59,429 bases of DNA from a bacterium (lineage in GTDB: Bacteria > Zhuqueibacterota > QNDG01 > JAFGCO01), in contig JAFGCO010000039.1 in assembly GCA_016932575.1 (NCBI GenBank), forward strand, positions 1 to 59,429, given 5' to 3'. Numbering within the stretch: position 1 is the stretch's first letter; each line of letters opens with the position of its first letter. The position numbers and the translations under genes are program-made. This document shows positions 1 to 8,517 of this stretch, in pieces. The notes below the pieces were generated by a model. That model did not search any database. It was not told the origin of the DNA and saw only the letters and a program-made list of their open reading frames with translations.

Positions 1-2408
1 TAATTGTCTCTGGTTTCCGTGTCGGATCCTTTAGGCCCGGTCACAGTTAATGAGACGGTGAAGGTGTCTGCAAGCTCGTATGCGTGCAGAGGGCTCTGCT
101 CGGTACTGGACTGACCATCCCCGAAATCCCAGAACCAGGTATCGATGGTCCCTGTAGAACTGTCCGAAAACTGAACGGTCAGAGGCTGTGTTCCAACAAC
201 CGGATCAGCGCTGAAATTGGCAACCGGAGTTTCAATGAGTATCATATCATTTCGATACCATGCGATTTTATGATCGGAGTCGGATGCAGAAAGCACGTCC
301 ATGTCTCCGTCGCCATCCATATCCGCTGCATAAACTGAACATGCTCCCTCTGCATCGGTCGTGATCACATAGGTTACAAAATTTTCATCGCCGTCGTTCT
401 CATACCAGGCGATTTTATCATCATTATCTGAGGCAGAGAGCACATCCAGATCGCCGTCACCATCCACATCGGCGGCATAAACTGATTCCGCTCCCCATGC
501 CTCCTCTGTAATGATATGGATCGTGAAGTTCTCGTTCCCATCATTTTCATACCAGGCGACCCTGCTGTCATAAGTTGGATATTCTCCGGAAGAAGCAGAA
601 AGCATATCCACATCTCCGTCACCGTCAATATCGGCCGAATACACCGTCATAGCGCCGTCTGCCTGGGTCGTGATAACATGGGCGGAAAATTTTTCATTGC
701 CGTCGTTTTCATACCAGGCGATTTTGTCATCTGAATAGGAAGCAGAAAGCACATCCAGGTCTCCATCACTGTCCACATCTGTTGCATAGACTTCACTGGC
801 ACCATGCGCGTTGGTTGTGATGACATGGGCGCTAAAATTCTCATTGCCGTCGTTTTCATACCAGGCGATTTTGTCATCTGAATAGGAAGCAGAAAGCACA
901 TCCATATCGCCGTCACCATCCATATCGGTGGCGTACACAGACTGCGCGCACTCTGCATCTGAAGAAATGATGTGGGGGGTAAAAATCTCGTCTCCGTCGT
1001 TTTCGAACCAGACAATCCTGTTATCCAAACATGAAGCTGAAAGTACATCTACATCTTCATCTCCATCCAGATCCAGAGCAAAAACAGACTCTGGTGAATT
1101 CACCAATAATGTGATCATGTGATGGTAAAAATTTTCGCTGCCATCATTCTCATACCAGGCGATTTTGTTGTCCCAACTGGAAGCGGAGAGCACATCCATA
1201 TGTCCGTCTGTATTGACGTCTGCTGCATACACACAATTGACAACTATCGCAGAGTTTGAGACAGGACAGGCCGTAAAACTTTCATCGCCGTCGTTTTCAT
1301 ACCAGGCGATTGTATTATCATCTTCAGATGCGGAAAGCACATCCATATCCCCGTCACTGTCCATATCTGTGGCAAAAACATCAACGGCACCATAGGCACT
1401 GGTTGTGATAATAATGGAAGTATAATTAAATTGCCCCTCCCCCTCATTTTCATGCCAGGCGATCTGATTATGACTTTCATACGCGGAAACGACATCCATA
1501 TCTCCATCGCTGTCCACATCTGTGGCATAGATTTCTCCTGCAAAATCAAATGAAATAAGGTGAGGCATCCATCCACCACTGTCATCATTCTCAAACCATA
1601 CGATCGCATCAATATCTGAAGAAAGTACGTCCATATCACCATCCCCATCCATATCAGCGGCAGTCACACATTGAGCCCATTCCGCATTCTTCGTGATGAT
1701 ATGCCTGCTGAACTGCTGGCTCCCGTCATTTTCATACCAGGCAATCATATCATCATACCTTGAAGAAGAGAGTATGTCCATATCACCGTCGCTGTCTACA
1801 TCAGTGGCATAAATGGATGTGATATCGATAAGGTCGGTTGTGATCATATGGGCACTGAATTGTTGACTACCGTCATTCTCGTACCATGCAATATAATCAT
1901 AAATTCCATAAATCGCATACTTGCCTTCAAATCCACAAACCAGATCCATATCACCATCTGAGTCTATATCGACAGCACACACTTTATAGGGATAATCTTT
2001 GGTTGTCGCAATCGTATGGGTTGTAAAATTTTTATTACCATCATTTTCTATCCAGATTAGCTTACCTTCACCATGGCTTGTGTAAAGCACATCCATGTCC
2101 CCGTCACTGTCTACATCGGCAGCGGTCACATCGGTGGGATCCATTCCTTCCTTGGTTAATATATGGGCTATAAATTGCTCGTTACCGTCATTCTCGAACC
2201 AGTGGATTGCATCGGGCCAATCAGATGCGGAAAGTATATCAGCATCACCGTCATTGTCAAAATCAGTAGCGTATACTGCGGTGGGTGAACCTGTTGTATA
2301 TTCTCCACCCACAATCCTGAAAGGAGTAAACGGTATCTGGGCATGACTTTGATGAGTAAAAATCAAACAGGCGAGTATTGACATAAAAAAGGATGTTCTA
2401 TTTTTCAT
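1..2408 (-). CDS. Secreted VCBS/FG-GAP repeat protein with PKD domain (3' end outside window)
   Basis: Reading leftward from an ATG at 2408, one frame stays open to the window edge (802 codons seen), so the C-terminus is missing. A signal peptide (positive start, hydrophobic stretch, SHA before the mature part) covers about the first 25 residues. About 14 repeats of 50-55 residues follow, each with a D-x-D-x-DGD-x-D Ca-binding-type segment and an IAWYENDG-type segment, as in VCBS/FG-GAP beta-propeller repeats. The last residues seen match a PKD domain (DTWFWDFGDG, then SPLHAYE). Probably an exported surface or adhesion-like protein; its ligand cannot be told. Two neighbouring repeats near 690-755 and 840-905 are almost identical in DNA, so the array has expanded recently. 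Short open frames on the other strand here are by-products of the repeat. Confidence 0.88.
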   Translation of the reverse strand, partial: MKNRTSFFMSILACLIFTHQSHAQIPFTPFRIVGGEYTTGSPTAVYATDFDNDGDADILSASDWPDAIHWFENDGNEQFIAHILTKEGMDPTDVTAADVDSDGDMDVLYTSHGEGKLIWIENDGNKNFTTHTIATTKDYPYKVCAVDIDSDGDMDLVCGFEGKYAIYGIYDYIAWYENDGSQQFSAHMITTDLIDITSIYATDVDSDGDMDILSSSRYDDMIAWYENDGSQQFSRHIITKNAEWAQCVTAADMDGDGDMDVLSSDIDAIVWFENDDSGGWMPHLISFDFAGEIYATDVDSDGDMDVVSAYESHNQIAWHENEGEGQFNYTSIIITTSAYGAVDVFATDMDSDGDMDVLSASEDDNTIAWYENDGDESFTACPVSNSAIVVNCVYAADVNTDGHMDVLSASSWDNKIAWYENDGSENFYHHMITLLVNSPESVFALDLDGDEDVDVLSASCLDNRIVWFENDGDEIFTPHIISSDAECAQSVYATDMDGDGDMDVLSASYSDDKIAWYENDGNENFSAHVITTNAHGASEVYATDVDSDGDLDVLSASYSDDKIAWYENDGNEKFSAHVITTQADGAMTVYSADIDGDGDVDMLSASSGEYPTYDSRVAWYENDGNENFTIHIITEEAWGAESVYAADVDGDGDLDVLSASDNDDKIAWYENDGDENFVTYVITTDAEGACSVYAADMDGDGDMDVLSASDSDHKIAWYRNDMILIETPVANFSADPVVGTQPLTVQFSDSSTGTIDTWFWDFGDGQSSTEQSPLHAYELADTFTVSLTVTGPKGSDTETRDN

Positions 2409-2570
2409 AATTTTCTCCTTAATTATTTGACTCATCCAATTTTACAGTGCCGCCACGTGACTTATGGCACTCTTTATGGAATTGTTTGATACTTTTCAAA
2501 TGCCTGACGGCTTTTTGTTTAAACAATCCTTTCTTGCTGGTTTTGGTTACAAAAAATGATGCGCAACGGA

Positions 2571-2975
2571 CTAAACGGCCCAATACTTCCTTAAAGCCAG
2601 ATCATTCAGAAAAACAATATCATATTGATCCATTGCTTCGAATCCTGCCCAGACATACTCACTGGATTCTTCGTTCAGCACAATTTCTCCCGTTACATGA
2701 CATTCAAAATAAAAGGTGATATAATGTTCCTGTAAAGATTCTGTGGGCAGATTATCCAAATAAAATAAAAAACGCTTCGAAATACATTTCAAAGCCGTCT
2801 CTTCCTCAATTTCTTTTTCGACTGTATCCTCAATTGTATCACCAAATTCAACTTTCCCGCCCGGCAAGCACCAGCTGCCGGAATCATGCGTACTGTGACT
2901 GCGTTTGAGCAGTAAAATTTCATTTTTTTGATTGCAGATAATGGCACGGACAACAGGGATTGGAAGTTGATACAT
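2571..2975 (-). CDS. Nudix hydrolase
   Basis: A 134-residue protein when started at the ATG at 2975, which has GGAG eight bases upstream; an ATG at 3041 would add 22 residues but lacks a ribosome binding site. The Nudix box is clear but slightly off consensus: GKVEFGD then KEIEEETAL, with Asp for the first Glu, Lys for Arg and Ala for the late Gly. The metal-binding Glu residues of REUxEE are kept. A YQLPIPVVRAII strand start and a GSWCLPGGK lead-in are typical of the family. It should hydrolyse a nucleoside diphosphate linked to another moiety; the substrate cannot be read from sequence. It stands alone between the surface protein and the ATPase gene. Confidence 0.85.
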   Translation of the reverse strand: MYQLPIPVVRAIICNQKNEILLLKRSHSTHDSGSWCLPGGKVEFGDTIEDTVEKEIEEETALKCISKRFLFYLDNLPTESLQEHYITFYFECHVTGEIVLNEESSEYVWAGFEAMDQYDIVFLNDLALRKYWAV

Positions 2976-3209
2976 CCAAAATTCTCCGGTTGATATACGG
3001 TTAAAAAAATTTTTAAACTTTAAATAATTTCGTCTGCACACATCGGGGAACTTGATTGTAATGACCGCATGGAATCATGAACAGCAGGTACACTTTATCA
3101 TTTTTTTAAAAACGTGTCAGGCAGCGGATTATCATCGTTCTTGATCCGGATGCTTTTATGGTCCTTTTATATCATGCATTGCCCATTTCATTGACCTCTC
3201 TCTGATGGC

Positions 3210-5831
3210 TTACTCATGACTGCCAGTGTTCAAAGTGAATACAATTTTATACTTTGCCGCTTTCAATATATCCACATACTTTCGAACAGAATTCCTGTCC
3301 TTCTCCTTATCCGCCTCGGAAAGTTGTGCATAGGCAATTAAACAATTATGCGTCTTTCTCGCATCGTTCCGCCTGCCTGGTGTCCAGCCGTTCCTCCGTT
3401 TTTGATCCATCCAGCCTTTGTGCTCGGCCTCGGCGAGCAATTCGATATTCTGTTCCATCAACGACTTTATTTCTTTTTCGGATTCTCTGACCGGATAAGA
3501 TTCCGGAACAACATAAAGACCGATCAGATCCAGAACCTGATGGATTCTTTCGGCAGCCGCCCGATTGTCTTCTTTGTAATCCTCAGACAAATTCTCATAA
3601 TCCACATCCATCTCCTGTTTCAGCCACTTTTCCTTTCTGCCAAGCTTCCGATAACAGGCATGCACAAACGGCGCCAGTATTTCTGCATGGGTTCTGAATT
3701 TTAAATCACGATTGATTATATCGACGAATTGATCATAGTCGACGTGCAATGAAATAATTTCCGGTGAAGGCAAGTCAGAACGACGAATAGCGACCTGTTC
3801 CGGTCGTTTCACCTGCGATATTATCTTATCAAGAGATCGGGATCCGTGCTTATATTTGTCGATCTCAATAAAAGCAGAAAGCATTCCATGGTCAATATTG
3901 AGATAATCAGTCTCTTTCAATCTCAGCATCGAGCGCATCAGCAATGCCCGTCTCACAGGAAAACAGATATCATTGTCATCCTCCTGCCATTTATTTATTT
4001 CAAGATCAAAATACTGTCTTCGATTCGGTCCCAGAACGTTCAGATAACCGCTCAAACGGCTGATAAAATCCGGTCCTTTTTTCAGCTGAAACTTTTGCCA
4101 TTGATCTGACTCTTCTTTCCGTGGCCCGAAGTTTTCCATGGTCAAACTCGTCCCACCTGCAAAGATGAAAATACATTTTCCAATCGGGTGGGTGATCTGA
4201 CCTTCCTGAAATTTGCCATCCTGCATGGGAGCGAGAAGATACTGCAGCCAGAAATATTCTTTTGAATCGAATTCATCCCAGAATACGATCGGAGTGGTGC
4301 CTTCCAGCACTTTATCACGAACCTGATGAAAAGCCCCGATTAAACAACCGGGATCATTGCTGAATTGAGAAAGGTTAAATTCCAGAATCGGGACATTTTT
4401 CCCAAAAATCCCTTCTGCAATCTGAACAATACCAAACGACTTACCGGAACCAGGAGGGCCAAACACAGCCATTGAAAGCGGCTTTTTGCCTTTGTCTTTT
4501 TTTTCATAGTCCAGAATGAGCTTGCTGACATTCCGCAAACTTTCAATCTCATTTCGGTCCACTGTGAGCAAATCCCCAAATCTGGCGTAAGGAATGTCGG
4601 CCAGGGCCTTCGGACCGATCAGTGCCACTCTTCTTCCCACACCGTAAAGAGGACGCGGATTCTTTTTGGCACCCTCTAAACACGCAGTCATTATCGTCCA
4701 GTTATTATGATTAGACTCTCCCGGATCTTCAGGCACCGGCAACGCAATGTTTGAATAGTGGTAATGCGGCTGATGAATATCCTGAACGACCCCGTTCATC
4801 GGGAAACCGGCAGGGCGTCCGTTTTGCTTGGTTTTCAGGTACCCGTGACCATTGATATGCATGGTTCGCATAGTGGACAATCCGGCCTGAATACCCTTAT
4901 TAAAATCCATTCTCTCACCGGATTGAATCAGACAGGCAACCATACCGGCCGTAAAACAGGTCATGTATCCCAATCCCATGCCGGAAAACTGGTCCAGCCA
5001 CTCCCCTTCCATGAAAGCCGGATCATAAAAAAGCCGGAACTTTTTATGGTTACCGTCTTTTTTTACAAGAAGGGCCCCTTCTGTACCAAGACGGACTATC
5101 AGGTATTTACTGGCAAGCAATTGATTGATGGCCGGATTAAAGAGAAGCTCACGGGTCAAATCCAGCGCGGTTCTTTCCCAGGATATCCCCCTGGATATTT
5201 TGACTTCTTCTTCCCGAATATCATCAATGGATACAATTGTAATTAAACGGTCTTTGTATTCAGTGCTGAGCAGTCTCCACAAATCCCCCTGACCAAGCGG
5301 TTTGGACATTTTCAGAACAATCCATTCAGGACTGTCCTTCTTTCTGTTTTGAAGCATACCGGGCCAGGCCTTAACCTCTGTGTTGTGCCTAAAACCCAGT
5401 CCGCTGTCATTAATAACCAAAATATCCGATGCCTGATTAGAGGCATTGCTGATATATGCCGAATAGGGGAAAAAGGGAGTATTTAAATGACCATAACCCA
5501 GTGTCCGGGCCATCCTCCATACAAAATGATCCGAACCGGCTTTCAAAGGGCATGGCTTCCAGAGTGCATACCTGTGTAAATTGGTATAGAGCTTCCCGAA
5601 TATGGTCTTATTGTATCCAAATTGAACCCGAAAAGGAACAGCCTTTTCATTGTGGTTCCTTTGGTGACTGATCACTTCGAGCATTTTATACAATAACCCG
5701 GCTCCGCCATTGGTCTTTTTAATATGGGTGCCGAGAGACTGGATGGAACTTGATGAGTTGCGCTCTCCCAGGTAAATATGATGATCGATTAACACATCAC
5801 CTGTGATCAAAATGACAGGCTTATTGTTCAT
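3210..5831 (-). CDS. Degenerate PfkB-like domain - AAA ATPase - RyR domain protein
   Basis: An 873-residue protein with GAGGGG ten bases before the ATG. Residues 1-350 resemble a PfkB/ribokinase fold: ITGDVLIDHH at the start, NGGAG at 41-45, VRLGTEGALLV at 246-256. The catalytic GAGD motif is GMGLG (284-288), so the kinase base Asp is absent and a ligand-sensing role is more likely. Residues 450-640 form a P-loop ATPase with Walker A GPPGSGKS (458-465) and Walker B PIVFWDEFD (514-522). Residues 797-860 match a RyR (ryanodine receptor repeat) domain: HKGWMDQKRRNGW, then GRRNDARKTHNCLIAYAQL. Prokaryotic RyR domains occur in predicted nucleotide-responsive conflict proteins. It is followed on the same strand by the AAA+ regulator and is divergent from the ubiquitin-like operon, so it may be its sensor. 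Confidence 0.8.
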   Translation of the reverse strand: MNNKPVILITGDVLIDHHIYLGERNSSSSIQSLGTHIKKTNGGAGLLYKMLEVISHQRNHNEKAVPFRVQFGYNKTIFGKLYTNLHRYALWKPCPLKAGSDHFVWRMARTLGYGHLNTPFFPYSAYISNASNQASDILVINDSGLGFRHNTEVKAWPGMLQNRKKDSPEWIVLKMSKPLGQGDLWRLLSTEYKDRLITIVSIDDIREEEVKISRGISWERTALDLTRELLFNPAINQLLASKYLIVRLGTEGALLVKKDGNHKKFRLFYDPAFMEGEWLDQFSGMGLGYMTCFTAGMVACLIQSGERMDFNKGIQAGLSTMRTMHINGHGYLKTKQNGRPAGFPMNGVVQDIHQPHYHYSNIALPVPEDPGESNHNNWTIMTACLEGAKKNPRPLYGVGRRVALIGPKALADIPYARFGDLLTVDRNEIESLRNVSKLILDYEKKDKGKKPLSMAVFGPPGSGKSFGIVQIAEGIFGKNVPILEFNLSQFSNDPGCLIGAFHQVRDKVLEGTTPIVFWDEFDSKEYFWLQYLLAPMQDGKFQEGQITHPIGKCIFIFAGGTSLTMENFGPRKEESDQWQKFQLKKGPDFISRLSGYLNVLGPNRRQYFDLEINKWQEDDNDICFPVRRALLMRSMLRLKETDYLNIDHGMLSAFIEIDKYKHGSRSLDKIISQVKRPEQVAIRRSDLPSPEIISLHVDYDQFVDIINRDLKFRTHAEILAPFVHACYRKLGRKEKWLKQEMDVDYENLSEDYKEDNRAAAERIHQVLDLIGLYVVPESYPVRESEKEIKSLMEQNIELLAEAEHKGWMDQKRRNGWTPGRRNDARKTHNCLIAYAQLSEADKEKDRNSVRKYVDILKAAKYKIVFTLNTGSHE

Positions 5832-5964
5832 TGATTCCCCTCATTTAATTTCATTTTGATGGTAAAACAATGTCTTATCCTCATGCAATCACTGAGTGAG
5901 CTTTATTGATTCATTTAAATAGCATGAGTACATCAACACTTACCAGGCGCGAAAATATGTATCA

Positions 5965-7683
5965 TTATCTGCTGACAATATCTTCTATTTCCTGGATAAT
6001 GATCCCTTGCGTCACGATATATTGATCAGCAATATCTTCTTTCCAGTACTGAACCGCTTTCTTGATGCTCGTTTTGATCTGTTTACGAAAATTATGCAGC
6101 AAATCACTCAGTTTTCTAATTTGCGAATACACCCTTGGTTTCCGAAACAGAGCAGGATGCAGCAGCAATGTCTCGAGTTCAGAAAAATGCCTGTACAATC
6201 TTTCCTCAATTTCTTCCTTTATTTCTCTTTCATTCTTCTGCATGGTTAAGACCGGACTCAGGGTAATTTCTATAGCACGTAAAACTTCATCCATCCGTTT
6301 GAGCCGCCTTAGGCAATCGATGCGATGTAACCCGAATTCCTTTTCATCGGTCTCAACCGTCTGCAGGCCGAACATTTGTTTATCAAACATCAGGACCGCC
6401 CTCAAATGTGCAACTTTCAGATGTTCTTCACCAAATAAATTAACCAGTTGTGAAAGAATCATCTTAAGCTCCCGGGCATTCCCCGGCCAATGGTACTGCC
6501 GCAGCTCTTTTATAATATCCTCTGGCAATGCTGTATCATGTTTGGTATATCTTTTCCAGAAATGTCTGGCCAATCTCGCAATATCATCCGGATGGTGCCG
6601 AAGCGCCGGCGTGGGAATTAAAAAAGAGCGCAATCGATAATACAGGTCTTCCCTGAACTGTTCCTTTCGTACCATGGAAAACAGATCCCGGTTGGTTGCT
6701 GCAATGATTCTGACATCAACATCGATCGTTTCATTGGAACCGACCTTGCGTATGGCCCCTTCATCCAGAGCTCTTAAAATCTTGGCCTGATGTCTTAATG
6801 AAAGATCTCCGATCTCATCCAGAAAAAGACTGCCCTTATCAGCATACTCCCAGACACCTTTTCTATCAATAGCATCCGTATAGATTCCTTTTTTAGATCC
6901 AAACAGCTCCGTTTCCAGCAATTCGGTCGGAATGGCACTGCAGTTAATCGCTGCGAAGTGCTTGTTTTTACGGGGACTGTAATTGTGAATATTGCGTGCC
7001 ACGACTTCCTTGCCCGTGCCTGTTTCCCCCGTAATCAGGACCGGATCATCATTTTGAGAGGCCCGCAGGATGAGTCTGCGGATCAGCTTGATTTCACGCG
7101 ACTCCCCGACATAACTCTTTCTTAAATCCTCGGGTACTTCCATATCCGATATCAACTTGAGAAGTTCCTGATAAAATTCCGACCTTTCGAGGGGCCGGCA
7201 AAGTATCTGGTACTGATCAAATAATGTTGCCTTGGACGGTGACTTGAGGCTCCCCGCAGAATCCCAGATCGTGTCAAACAGAAGGGAATCTATGCCGATA
7301 AAATAAATATTTTCTCTGTCGTTGATTTTTTTCAGTGCAGACAAATCAGTATGTATCTGCCTGTTGGCCTCTTCTATGTTTTTAAGCAGACTCTGGCAGC
7401 CCCTTTTAAACTGACCAGACAATTTATAAGAGGCCCGAATCAATGGTATCTTCTCATGCTGAAGCATGTAATCAGCCAATCTTTTCCCCTGATGCTTATG
7501 ACCCCGGTCAATCACATTATCAAGCAGTAAATGGCTCACCTCGGATTTTTTTACGACAAATATTGCGGGTGCATTTTCTTTTTTAATATTTTCAAGCGTT
7601 GTCCCGGATTCCAAGTTGAATCGATATTGAAAAAATCGATCCGAAGCGTGAAATCCTGAAATTTTCAATGATTGAATTTCCAT
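5965..7683 (-). CDS. Sigma54-activator-type AAA+ protein without a recognisable DNA-binding helix
   Basis: A 572-residue protein with AAGGTGG just before the start. Residues 1-190 are an unrecognised N-terminal domain, not a receiver domain. The central AAA+ domain (about 190-420) is that of bacterial enhancer-binding proteins: YVGES, Walker A GETGTGKE, NCSAIP, LFLDEIGDL, RIIAATNRDL, FREDLYYRL and HWPGNARELK. The sigma54-contact loop, normally GAFTGA, reads GIYTDA. The C-terminal 150 residues are helical and I see no Fis-type helix-turn-helix, which is unusual. Its gene is divergent from the ubiquitin-like operon with a 378-bp shared upstream region, so it is the likely local regulator. RtcR-like activators have the same general layout (sensor domain plus AAA+), but I cannot confirm a CARF fold here. 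Confidence 0.8.
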   Translation of the reverse strand: MEIQSLKISGFHASDRFFQYRFNLESGTTLENIKKENAPAIFVVKKSEVSHLLLDNVIDRGHKHQGKRLADYMLQHEKIPLIRASYKLSGQFKRGCQSLLKNIEEANRQIHTDLSALKKINDRENIYFIGIDSLLFDTIWDSAGSLKSPSKATLFDQYQILCRPLERSEFYQELLKLISDMEVPEDLRKSYVGESREIKLIRRLILRASQNDDPVLITGETGTGKEVVARNIHNYSPRKNKHFAAINCSAIPTELLETELFGSKKGIYTDAIDRKGVWEYADKGSLFLDEIGDLSLRHQAKILRALDEGAIRKVGSNETIDVDVRIIAATNRDLFSMVRKEQFREDLYYRLRSFLIPTPALRHHPDDIARLARHFWKRYTKHDTALPEDIIKELRQYHWPGNARELKMILSQLVNLFGEEHLKVAHLRAVLMFDKQMFGLQTVETDEKEFGLHRIDCLRRLKRMDEVLRAIEITLSPVLTMQKNEREIKEEIEERLYRHFSELETLLLHPALFRKPRVYSQIRKLSDLLHNFRKQIKTSIKKAVQYWKEDIADQYIVTQGIIIQEIEDIVSR

Positions 7684-7825
7684 TTTCCACCTTCTCGTTG
7701 TCTATTTCTTATTCTTTTATTTTATCAGAAATACATTGCCGTCAAAATCAATCGGTGTCAGGCATTCAATTATCATTTCAGCCGGCATGTCTCTCTGTTG
7801 TTGAATAAACGCTCACAGACAAGAA

Positions 7826-8022
7826 CTCAACCCCTGAAATTGTTGAGTTGTTTCTTTCTCAACAAGACAGAACTCAACCCTAAAATTAATTTTTATTGTT
7901 TCTATTGTCTTTACATGCGTTGAGTTATAAGCGGGTATACCTTTTGCGTTATTCTCAGACAAATGCTGTTGAGAAAATTACATGAAAGTTGAGAAAGTCA
8001 AAATGTTATAAAAAACTATAAT
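7826..8022 (+). promoter_or_regulatory. Regulatory region of the ubiquitin-like operon: seven GTTGAG sites, GG-N10-GC element, TATAAT box
   Basis: The hexamer GTTGAG or its complement CTCAAC occurs at 7826-7831, 7842-7847, 7858-7863, 7873-7878, 7919-7924, 7968-7973 and 7988-7993, far above chance for under 200 bp. The first two face each other as an inverted repeat (AACTCAAC...GTTGAGTT). A GG-N10-GC pair at 7934-7947 with TTGC at the -12 side fits a sigma54 promoter. A consensus TATAAT at 8017-8022 fits a sigma70 -10 with two hexamers around its -35 region. Which promoter is real cannot be decided from sequence. The first gene starts at 8062. Confidence 0.55.
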
Positions 8023-8061
8023 AAATATTTATCAAAGTCAAGTTATTTATGGAGCATCTCA

Positions 8062-8517
8062 ATGTATAAAATTACTGAAAAACCGCTGCATACCGATCCA
8101 CTCACTTTCACAGATGATTTATACATCACGATTCACTCGCATAAAGACATTGTTTTTACTGAAAATCCTGATCATTCTCATTCTGTTCTGGCTTCTATTA
8201 TAAAGAATGACCGGTCAGTCTATCTGTTTAAAGACAGCAGGTTGAGTGGCTTCGACATTCTCGTTAATGGTCAAAAAGTCTTTTCTTTTACGCCACTTCC
8301 CGTGAATTGCAATATTTCAGTCTGCCATCAGGATAAAATCCATGATTTTTCCTTTGAATATACTGAGGACAGAAAAAAAACGGCTTCCACATCCTATTGT
8401 CCATATTGCTGGCTGCCTTTTGAAAAAAACGAGCAGGTGATTTGTATTAAAGGAGATGAATTCCATGAATGGTGTGCAGAAAAAATTCAGGAATTTAATA
8501 TCAAAAAAACCCATTGA
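8062..8517 (+). CDS. Small protein with C-terminal treble-clef (RING-like) zinc finger
   Basis: A 151-residue protein, first gene of the long rightward operon, with GGAG seven bases before the ATG. Residues 15-100 are rich in short beta strands and include DSRLSGFDILVNGQKV, reminiscent of an FHA-like sandwich, but this is not certain. The C-terminus holds C113-x2-C116, C128, then H135-x2-C138, a compact metal site like the prokaryotic RING/treble-clef fingers known from operons with E1, E2 and JAB genes. By analogy it may recruit targets or the E2 (an E3-like role); this is inferred from context. The next gene starts inside its 3' end (53-bp overlap), so the two are probably co-translated. 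Confidence 0.65.
   Translation: MYKITEKPLHTDPLTFTDDLYITIHSHKDIVFTENPDHSHSVLASIIKNDRSVYLFKDSRLSGFDILVNGQKVFSFTPLPVNCNISVCHQDKIHDFSFEYTEDRKKTASTSYCPYCWLPFEKNEQVICIKGDEFHEWCAEKIQEFNIKKTH

Noticed and set aside
374-1648. Several minus-strand open frames with Met-rich repetitive products, and plus-strand frames opposite
   Set aside because: They are other-frame readings of the VCBS repeat DNA; the real frame runs without a stop from 2408 to the left edge.
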